This document shows, in pieces, positions 1 to 4,881 of a stretch of 5,863 nucleotides of DNA. The translations under genes and the position numbers were made by a program. A model generated the notes under the pieces. The model was not told the origin of the DNA. It saw only the letters and a program-made list of their open reading frames with translations, and searched no databases. How positions within the stretch are numbered: position 1 is the first letter of the stretch; each line of letters starts with the position of its first letter. Source of the stretch: Bacteroidota bacterium (GTDB lineage: Bacteria; Bacteroidota; Rhodothermia; Rhodothermales; UBA10348); contig JACZYK010000179.1 in assembly GCA_022571135.1 (NCBI GenBank), forward strand, positions 1 through 5,863, in the 5' to 3' direction.

Positions 1-51
1 ATTCAAGCTCGGCGGACCTTTCATAGAGATACAGGCCAGTCGAGCTTGAAT
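1..51. repeat. Perfect 11-bp inverted repeat at the window edge
   Basis: ATTCAAGCTCG at 1-11 is the exact reverse complement of CGAGCTTGAAT at 41-51, with 29 bases between the arms. Because the left arm starts at base 1, the repeat may continue outside the window. No T-tract follows, so it is not a standard intrinsic terminator. A short reading frame (2-49) ends inside the right arm with TGA and could be the last 15 residues of a gene lying to the left. In that case the hairpin would sit at the gene end. It could also be an element terminus or a protein-binding palindrome. The pairing is certain; the role is unknown. Confidence 0.5.
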
Positions 52-170
52 CATGCGGTACTGACCGCGCGGCGAATAAACACGTCCGCACGGGCGCCGG
101 TAACATATTGGATGCCTAGGTCCGGAGATAACACCATTTTAGTTGAATATACAAAAATTCTAATAACGTA

Positions 171-176
171 TATGAT
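171..176 (+). promoter_or_regulatory. Possible -10 element (TATGAT)
   Basis: TATGAT differs from the sigma-70 -10 consensus by one base and lies in an AT-rich stretch. The best upstream -35-like hexamer, TTGAAT at 143-148, is 22 bases away, longer than the usual 16-18, so the match is imperfect. If used, transcription would begin near 183 and run into the terminator at 252-332, giving an RNA of about 150 nt. In Bacteroidota the promoter consensus differs, which further weakens this call. Confidence 0.2.
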
Positions 177-251
177 AGTCCGTAGTTAAAAGCTAGCATA
201 TTGGTCCGGGGTCGGCGGCTTAACAACAGAATAGCGGTAGCGTAGGTAAAG

Positions 252-332
252 AAGAGGACAGTTGGCGCTCCTTAATCCGGGGGGCGATTCCGCAGGCAGT
301 AAAGTCTGCGGGGCAACTGCTCCTCTTTTTTT
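252..332 (+). terminator. Large branched intrinsic terminator / 3' end of an RNA
   Basis: The outer stem pairs AAGAGGACAGTTG (252-264) with CAACTG-C-TCCTCTT (314-327): 13 base pairs with one bulged C at 320. T326-T332 form a run of seven T, as in an intrinsic terminator. Inside it, CCGCAG (290-295) pairs with CTGCGG (306-311) around a 10-base loop, and GCTCC (267-271) can pair with GGGGC (281-285) with one G-U pair. The result is a three-way-junction-like fold, more elaborate than most terminators. On the minus strand the same stem is followed by a C/T-rich tract, so it may act in both directions. It insulates the SWIM gene from upstream transcription, or it is the end of a small RNA. Confidence 0.6.
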
Positions 333-383
333 GTTGAGATTCCATGGGGAGTCGGGCACCATTATCGGCCCAAAATAGCATAT

Positions 384-387
384 GGAG
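384..387 (+). promoter_or_regulatory. Shine-Dalgarno site choosing the SWIM start at 397
   Basis: GGAG lies 9 bases before the ATG at 397. The alternative in-frame ATG at 382 overlaps this GGAG and has no purine-rich site of its own upstream. This favours 397 as the start. Confidence 0.45.
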
Positions 388-396
388 TTACAGGCT

Positions 397-741
397 ATGA
401 AATTCATAAAACTTTCGAGAATACCCAGGCAATTCGCAAAAGAACCCTCAGAAAGGACTCGCAAGGCGGGGTTGAAGCTCTTCACCGACGGTAAGGTGGA
501 GAGGATCGGCGATAATCTGTACGTGGTCCAAAGCCAAAGGGGCCAGCCGGAATACTTGGTCGATGACTATATTTGCAATTGTGCCTCACCTCATTTTAAC
601 TTCAGCATTCGGTGTGCGCATGTTTGCGCCGTGGAAGCTTTCGAATCTGCGAATCCGGGTAAATGGGAAATAACGCTACCGAGTGAGGCACATCCGATGG
701 CCTTCCAAGACCAAGGGAGCAACCATCGGCATAGTCCGTGA
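397..741 (+). CDS. Small SWIM zinc-finger protein
   Basis: The protein has 114 residues from the ATG at 397 (119 from the ATG at 382). The key motif is CNC...CAH: Cys60, Cys62, Cys73 and His75, matching the SWIM pattern CxC-x(n)-CxH that binds one zinc. Before it is a basic N-terminal region with ERTRKAG and a short beta-rich stretch ending in YLVDDYICNC, the usual layout of small stand-alone SWIM proteins. The family is thought to bind DNA or mediate protein contacts; SWIM domains also occur in helicases and MuDR-type transposases. No enzymatic domain is present. It follows a strong terminator, so it probably has its own promoter. After the zinc site the last 30 residues look unconserved and run up to the CBS remnant. 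The SWIM call is firm; the biological role is unknown. Confidence 0.75.
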   Translation: MKFIKLSRIPRQFAKEPSERTRKAGLKLFTDGKVERIGDNLYVVQSQRGQPEYLVDDYICNCASPHFNFSIRCAHVCAVEAFESANPGKWEITLPSEAHPMAFQDQGSNHRHSP

Positions 742-747
742 GGGTAA

Positions 748-805
748 CCCGAGGCTAAGATCGAGGAGAGCATCCAGATTCCCGGGAAGGCGCGTCGAAC
801 ATTTC
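748..805 (+). pseudogene. Frame-shifted remnant preceding the CBS pair
   Basis: In frame 1, starting just after a TAA at 745-747, the bases read PEAKIEESIQIPGKAR, a natural-looking charged helix and linker. In frame 2 the same bases give an Arg-rich, unlikely peptide. At about 791-799 the good reading moves from frame 1 to frame 2, where RRVEHFM leads into the first CBS domain. A net frame change there (for example +1, -2 or -5 bases) would join the two into GKAR-RVEHFM. I infer that the CBS ORF is the tail of a longer gene, cut at its 5' side near 745 and shifted at about 795. This rests on the look of the translation and not on an alignment. Confidence 0.35.
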
Positions 806-1195
806 ATGTCGACGGATCTGTTTACGGTGCACGAGGAAGAACTTGTGGACTTCGTAGCCGTCCTGATGGACTGGCAGAGAATCCGTTGTGTACCGGTCGA
901 AGACTATCAGCATCGTCTCGTGGGAATCGTCAACCAGAGTATGATCCTGAGATTTCTGGCCGAGCAGCAGGCACTTGAGACGCAGCAGGACGTTCCCGTC
1001 AAGGAAATCATGGTGAAGGATCCGCTCTCAATTTCTCCGGAGACTTCAACGCGGGACGCCATTGCCCTCATGCGCGAACACGATTTCGGGGCGCTGCCGG
1101 TGGTCCGCGACGGACACCTCGTGGGAATTGTTACGGAGTCGGATGTCAGTTGGCGTGCCGCTCGACTAATGGACGACTCGATGAGGGATGATTGA
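806..1195 (+). CDS. CBS-domain pair protein, probable C-terminal gene fragment
   Basis: From the ATG at 806 the product is 129 residues. The open frame reaches back to a GTG at 683, but that stretch overlaps the SWIM gene and reads as an Arg-rich nonsense-like peptide. CBS1 spans about residues 1-52 and CBS2 about 66-122, starting with VKEIMVKDP. CBS pairs bind adenine nucleotides. CBS2 keeps the GIVTESD signature (Thr110, Asp113) that contacts ribose; CBS1 has GIVNQSM, lacking the Asp, so perhaps only one site binds. Neither 806 nor 683 has a good ribosome binding site: the nearest purine run, at 785-790, is 15 bases from 806. The segment MSTDLFTV...DWQRIRCVPVED resembles, from memory, CBS tails fused to glutamate-cysteine-ligase-like enzymes; this needs checking. 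It could be a functional regulator or a pseudogene. Confidence 0.6.
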   Translation: MSTDLFTVHEEELVDFVAVLMDWQRIRCVPVEDYQHRLVGIVNQSMILRFLAEQQALETQQDVPVKEIMVKDPLSISPETSTRDAIALMREHDFGALPVVRDGHLVGIVTESDVSWRAARLMDDSMRDD

Positions 1196-1197
1196 GG

Positions 1198-1229
1198 CCT
1201 GCGAGCCCCGATTCGGGGCTCGCCGCAGG
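1198..1229 (+). terminator. GC-rich stem-loop after the CBS gene
   Basis: GCGAGCCCCG (1201-1210) and CGGGGCTCGC (1214-1223) form a perfect 10-bp stem with a 3-base loop, ATT. CCT (1198-1200) can also pair with AGG (1227-1229) across a 3-base bulge. It begins 2-5 bases after the CBS stop codon, the position expected for a terminator. No T-run follows, so it would be a non-canonical terminator or an mRNA-stabilising hairpin. Confidence 0.5.
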
Positions 1230-1342
1230 ATCCGATTGACCGGAAGACGCATGCAGCACTCTCAGCGAGAAGGCTTCATGCAGGATTCTGTGGAAGGATT
1301 GGCGCCGGAGATATACATTGCTGAAAATTATCCCACCATTTC

Positions 1343-1348
1343 AGAGGA
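1343..1348 (+). promoter_or_regulatory. Ribosome binding site of the amidohydrolase
   Basis: AGAGGA ends 4 bases before the ATG at 1353, an acceptable though short spacing. It supports starting at 1353, which also places the signal peptide at the N-terminus. The same frame stays open back to 1188, but earlier starts would bury the signal peptide. Confidence 0.5.
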
Positions 1349-1352
1349 CGCC

Positions 1353-2675
1353 ATGTCACGTATAGTCAGACTCCTGTCCCTGCTTCTCATCTCGTTGCTC
1401 GCGGCGTTACCCGCTTTCAGCCAGAAAACGGTCATTCTCGCTGGTCACCTGATAGATCCCGAAGACGGATCGGTCGCGGACGACCAGATCATTCTGGTCG
1501 AGCGAAATCCAGAGACCGGCCAAAGCCGAATACTCGAAATCGGCCCGGACGTGTCGATTCCTTCTGACGCGGAGGTCGTCGACCTTTCGGACCACTGGGT
1601 AATGCCGGGACTCGTCGATGCCCACGACCACCTCGGAATAACGTACAAGGAAGAGCCGGAGAGCTGGTACTATTACTTGACGGTCATCATGGACTCGACG
1701 CCTCTCAGGGCGATTCAGTCGTTTTCAACCGGATTCCAGAAGCTTGCGTCCGGTTTTACGATCGTCCGCGATCTCGGCAATAACGGCCTGTATGCCGACA
1801 CGGCGCTCCGTCAGGCCATCGAAATGGGCTGGGTGCCGGGTCCGACGATGATCAATTCCGGAATTATTATCGGAGCGTTTGGCGGTCAATTCCATGAAAT
1901 TCCCGAACGCGAAGACACGGTCTACCCGGAGTACCTGAACGCCGATACGAACGACGAAATAGTGAAGGCCATCAGGCGCAACATCCACTACGGCGCCAAG
2001 GTCATCAAGGTATGTGTGGACTGCCAGGCCTATCCCTACACCGTCGAGCAATTGAAGCTGTTCGTCAGCGAAGCGGCCAATGCCGGTCAGAAGGTATCCG
2101 GGCACGTCCAGACCCGCGAGGGCGCGCGTCGAGCCATCGAAGCCGGACTCTGGTCGGTCGACCATGACGGCGCCCTGGATCCGGAACTGCACGCGATGAT
2201 GGTCGAGAAGGGCGTCTGGCGAGTGGGCACCGAGACGCCGAAGGCGGACTGGTCGCGCACGACAGACCAGCGATGGGAGAGGCGTATCGCGATGCTAAAG
2301 GATGCCTTCGAGCAGGGGGTCCTCTTGGCATTTTCAACCGATGCCGACTACTACATCCCCGGCCTCAATCGAGGCGAGCTGACGATCGAGTTTCTGAAAA
2401 CATGGAAGGCCGCTGAAATTCCGGATGCGGAGATTTTGAAGGTGCTCACCACGAACGGATTTCTGATCAGCGAGACTCAGGACTCCAGAGGCCCGATCAA
2501 AGTCGGATTTGCCGCAGATATGATCGCGACAGCCGAAAATCCTCTCGACGACGTCTATGCACTCGAGGACGTACGATTCGTCATGAAAGACGGATTGGTA
2601 TTCAAGAGGGACGGCGTCGTTTCGTCGCTGCACTTCTTCCACAATGGACCCGCGTACGGCTGGAGGAAGAGGTAG
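1353..2675 (+). CDS. Secreted metal-dependent amidohydrolase (imidazolonepropionase/prolidase-like)
   Basis: The 440-residue protein begins with a Sec signal peptide: basic MSRIVR, a Leu-rich core, and probable cleavage after about residue 23 (PAFS-Q). An N-terminal beta-sandwich part (LIDPEDG...VVDL) leads to the TIM-barrel. All expected metal and catalytic residues are visible: His91 and His93 in VDAHDHLG, Lys219 in AKVIKV (the likely carbamylated bridging lysine), His251 in SGHVQ, His271 in VDHDG, and Asp330 in FSTDADYY. The C-terminus returns to the sandwich (GFAADMIA...VMKDGLVFKRDG). The family hydrolyses C-N bonds in cyclic amides, dipeptides and related compounds; the exact substrate cannot be told. 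Export implies action in the periplasm or outside. It is transcribed towards the barrel gene and is preceded by the hairpin at 1198-1229, so it is probably a separate transcription unit. No clear promoter was found in 1230-1352. Confidence 0.88.
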   Translation: MSRIVRLLSLLLISLLAALPAFSQKTVILAGHLIDPEDGSVADDQIILVERNPETGQSRILEIGPDVSIPSDAEVVDLSDHWVMPGLVDAHDHLGITYKEEPESWYYYLTVIMDSTPLRAIQSFSTGFQKLASGFTIVRDLGNNGLYADTALRQAIEMGWVPGPTMINSGIIIGAFGGQFHEIPEREDTVYPEYLNADTNDEIVKAIRRNIHYGAKVIKVCVDCQAYPYTVEQLKLFVSEAANAGQKVSGHVQTREGARRAIEAGLWSVDHDGALDPELHAMMVEKGVWRVGTETPKADWSRTTDQRWERRIAMLKDAFEQGVLLAFSTDADYYIPGLNRGELTIEFLKTWKAAEIPDAEILKVLTTNGFLISETQDSRGPIKVGFAADMIATAENPLDDVYALEDVRFVMKDGLVFKRDGVVSSLHFFHNGPAYGWRKR

Positions 2676-2680
2676 GCGCC

Positions 2681-3229
2681 CTAGAAGGTAACCGATGCGC
2701 CGGCAAGAAGAATAATGCCCTCGCCCACGGGCAAGCCGCGAGTCTGGACGTTGATTTCTCGCCCGAAGGAGAGAGCTAAATCGACCTTGAGACCGCGGGC
2801 GAAGATTCTGTATCCGGCCTCGACGGTGGGTTGGAAAACGAGAATTCTGGAGTCGCCGGACAAGCGGCATTCGGACGCTGCTCCCGAGCACTCGGGCTCG
2901 GTATCGTACCAGTCTATTGCCAGTGACCAGAGATCGATACGCAATCCATAAAACCAGTCTTCTGATTCCGGGCGTACGAATCTCTTTAAGCTCAGCCCGA
3001 GACCCGGCCCGCCGCCGCGTTCGTCGTCGTGAACACCCCAGTCACGTCGTCTGGTACGGTTGTAGCCGGCGTGGAATCCAGCTTCATACCGCGATTCCAA
3101 CGGCAAATTGAGCTGGACAACGGCCGTCTGTCCGGCCGGATAGATCTGTACGGCGGCGCCTGGGCGCGCCTGTGCATTCACAGGAACACACAGAGCAAAC
3201 GGAAGAAGGAGAACGATGAGGCCACGCAT
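2681..3229 (-). CDS. Small outer-membrane beta-barrel-like protein, unknown function
   Basis: The 182-residue protein on the minus strand has a signal peptide (MRGLIVLLLPFALCVPVNA, cleavage near residues 19-21). The mature part is made of alternating hydrophobic and polar segments with many aromatics (YEAGFHAGY, WFYGLRIDLWSLAIDWY, VEAGYRIF, KVDLALSFG). It ends in LLAGASVTF, and a terminal Phe is the typical signal for the BAM assembly machine. This fits an 8-strand outer-membrane barrel. Cys114 and Cys121, seven residues apart in one loop, could form a disulfide. I recognise no named family. It converges with the amidohydrolase with 5 bp between stops and diverges from the M28 peptidase gene. 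The start at 3229 has no Shine-Dalgarno but an AT-rich leader (TTTTATT), as often seen in Bacteroidota. The reality of the gene is well supported; its function is not. Confidence 0.75.
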   Translation of the reverse strand: MRGLIVLLLPFALCVPVNAQARPGAAVQIYPAGQTAVVQLNLPLESRYEAGFHAGYNRTRRRDWGVHDDERGGGPGLGLSLKRFVRPESEDWFYGLRIDLWSLAIDWYDTEPECSGAASECRLSGDSRILVFQPTVEAGYRIFARGLKVDLALSFGREINVQTRGLPVGEGIILLAGASVTF

Positions 3230-3444
3230 AATAAAATCCGGTCGGTTCGTGGGTCACGATAGACTCTGCCGAAGTGGATCAGTTTCGCGCCTGAAGGAGA
3301 GCCCTGCGAATTACGTTTCCCCTCGAAGAGGCGGATGGAGGCCCTTCTCGAAACAAATCGCATCGATTCCTCGCCTTTCGTCATCGCCGTCGACGCCGTA
3401 GATTCTGCACCGTCTGAAATCGTTTCCTTCAAATCCGCTTTTTC
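3230..3444. promoter_or_regulatory. Divergent intergenic region between barrel and M28 genes
   Basis: These 215 bases separate two divergent genes and must hold both promoters. I see no confident -35/-10 pair on either strand and no large inverted repeat, only a small CCTC-GAA-GAGG hairpin at 3321-3331. The short frames crossing it are not credible proteins. The bases before 3445 contain no Shine-Dalgarno sequence. Confidence 0.45.
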
Positions 3445-4836
3445 ATGCGCCGAATTACGCACCTCACTTTTATTCTCGTCGCCCTATCGGTGCTGACTCT
3501 CGCGCCGGTCGCCCTGGCCCGTCAGGCGGGCGGCTCCGGATCAATCTATGAGACTTATCGCGAGGTTGCCGACCAGTTGATCGACGCCGCACTGGCCGAC
3601 AGCTTTGCCTACGACCGCCTGGCCGAGCTGACGGATACCTTCGGCCCCCGGATCAGTGGATCCCGGAATCTGGAAGACGCAATCGACTGGATTATCGAAG
3701 AAATGAACGCAGACGGACTCGATAACGTGCGGGGAGAGGCCGTGATGGTGCCGCACTGGGTGAGGGGAGAAGAAACCCTCATGATGATCGAGCCCAGGGT
3801 TGCGGACCTTCGCATTCTGGGGCTGGGTGGAACGATTGGGACCGCTCCGGAGGGGATAACGGGTGAGGTTCTTGTCGTCAATTCCTACGACGAACTGGAG
3901 GCCAGGGCGGAGGAAGCCAGGGGTAAAATCGTACTGTACAACGTCGCTTTCACGACCTACGGTCAGACCGTTCAGTATCGAAGCACAGGCGCGATACGTG
4001 CGGCCGAGGTCGGGGCTGTCGCGAGCCTGATTCGCTCCGTCGGTCCGGTTTCGTTGTCTACGCCCCATACGGGCGCCATGCGATACTCCGATGAAGTCCC
4101 CAGAATTCCTCATGCCGCTCTCACGATGGAGGATGCCATGATGATGCAGCGCATGCAGGATCGCGGGCAGAGAATCGTCGTGCGTCTCAACATGGACGAC
4201 GTCTGGTTGCCCGATGCGCCGTCGCGGAACGTTATGGGCGAGATCGTGGGATCGGAGTTTCCGGACGAAATCGTCGTTCTCGGGGGTCATATCGATTCCT
4301 GGGATGTAGGAACGGGTGCGATGGACGACGCCGGCGGCGTCGTGGCGGCCTGGGAAGCGCTTCGCCTGATGAAGGAGCTGGGGCTGCGGGCCCGGCGTAC
4401 GATTCGCGTGGTGGGTTGGACGAACGAGGAAAATGGAGGTCGCGGCGGCGCCGGATACCGTGACGCCCACAGGGATCAGCTCGACGACCATATCCTGGCG
4501 ATGGAGTCGGACGCAGGCGTTTTCAAACCCAGGGGATTCGGATTCTCCGGAAGCGACGCGGCGTTCGAAATAGTAAGGGAAGTCGGGCGTCTGCTCGATC
4601 GGATAGAGTCGGGGGCGATCACGCGCGGCGGCGGGGGCGCAGACATAGGCCCCATCATGCGAGAGGGCGTACCCGGGATGGGCCTCAGCGTGGACGGAAG
4701 CAGGTATTTCTGGTACCACCACACGCCGGCCGACACCGTCGACAAGCTCGATCCCCGCGACATGGGCCTCTGCGTGGCCGCGATGGCCGTCATGGCATAC
4801 GTGGTCGCGGATATGGACGAGCGCCTGCCGAGGTAG
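3445..4836 (+). CDS. Secreted M28 metallopeptidase, carboxypeptidase Q-like
   Basis: The 463-residue protein has a signal peptide (MRRITHLTFILVALSVLTL..., likely cut after ALA, residue 25). Residues about 50-115 carry the family hallmark FGPRISGSRNLE and VPHWVRGEE. A protease-associated-type insert lies at about 130-250 (EVLVVNSYDEL...GKIVLYN). The M28 zinc site is complete: His282 in GGHIDSWDVG, Asp294 in GAMDDAGG, Glu328 (general base) and Glu329 in TNEENGG, Asp356 in MESDAG, and His426 in YHHTPADT. The likeness to animal carboxypeptidase Q, recalled from memory, runs to the last residues (VVADMDERLPR). That enzyme cleaves dipeptides and C-terminal residues with two zinc ions, so an exported dipeptidase or carboxypeptidase is likely. 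The start is fixed: an in-frame TGA at 3415-3417 lies upstream and 3445 is the only ATG after it. No ribosome binding site precedes it. Confidence 0.92.
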   Translation: MRRITHLTFILVALSVLTLAPVALARQAGGSGSIYETYREVADQLIDAALADSFAYDRLAELTDTFGPRISGSRNLEDAIDWIIEEMNADGLDNVRGEAVMVPHWVRGEETLMMIEPRVADLRILGLGGTIGTAPEGITGEVLVVNSYDELEARAEEARGKIVLYNVAFTTYGQTVQYRSTGAIRAAEVGAVASLIRSVGPVSLSTPHTGAMRYSDEVPRIPHAALTMEDAMMMQRMQDRGQRIVVRLNMDDVWLPDAPSRNVMGEIVGSEFPDEIVVLGGHIDSWDVGTGAMDDAGGVVAAWEALRLMKELGLRARRTIRVVGWTNEENGGRGGAGYRDAHRDQLDDHILAMESDAGVFKPRGFGFSGSDAAFEIVREVGRLLDRIESGAITRGGGGADIGPIMREGVPGMGLSVDGSRYFWYHHTPADTVDKLDPRDMGLCVAAMAVMAYVVADMDERLPR

Positions 4837-4870
4837 GCGAAAAGACTGCTGCCAAGAATGGGTACACTCT

Positions 4871-4876
4871 GGAGGT
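4871..4876 (+). promoter_or_regulatory. Strong Shine-Dalgarno of the integrase gene
   Basis: GGAGGT, almost perfectly complementary to the 16S rRNA 3' end, ends 5 bases before the ATG at 4882. It decides this start over the later in-frame ATG at 4906, and an in-frame TGA at 4879-4881 rules out longer forms. It is the strongest ribosome binding site in the window and contrasts with the SD-less M28 gene beside it. Confidence 0.7.
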
Positions 4877-4881
4877 AGTGA

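Larger units (their letters stand above)
1..396. other. Left non-coding region with structured elements
   Basis: I find no convincing complete gene here. Frame 1 is open from base 1 to the TAA at 184-186, but its translation shows no motif I recognise. Frame 2 ends at TGA 47-49 and may be the tail of a truncated neighbour. Bases 131-185 are clearly more AT-rich than anything in the central genes. The region holds the inverted repeat at 1-51, a possible -10 element near 171, a terminator structure at 252-332, and the leader of the SWIM gene. The base composition and lack of genes suggest an intergenic or rearranged segment. Confidence 0.5.

Noticed and set aside
252..332. Riboswitch (cobalamin, TPP or similar) ahead of the SWIM gene
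   Set aside because: CAACTG resembles part of a cobalamin element, but the other conserved boxes are missing and the stem is explained by the terminator.
184..340. Integron attC-like boxes (GCTTAAC near 211-217)
   Set aside because: One box fits RYYYAAC, but no correctly spaced GTTRRRY partner is present.
186..485. 99-residue open frame on the minus strand
   Set aside because: It runs through the terminator stem and the SWIM start, has no domain or ribosome binding site, and its composition does not look like a protein.
1725..2192. 155-residue minus-strand open frame
   Set aside because: Antisense shadow of the amidohydrolase catalytic region, with no recognisable motif.
2334..2891. 185-residue minus-strand open frame
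   Set aside because: It overlaps both the amidohydrolase and the barrel gene in another frame, is Arg-rich, and has no signal or domain.
3178..3462. 94-residue minus-strand open frame across the divergent intergenic region
   Set aside because: No ribosome binding site or conserved feature; it overlaps the starts of two well-supported genes.
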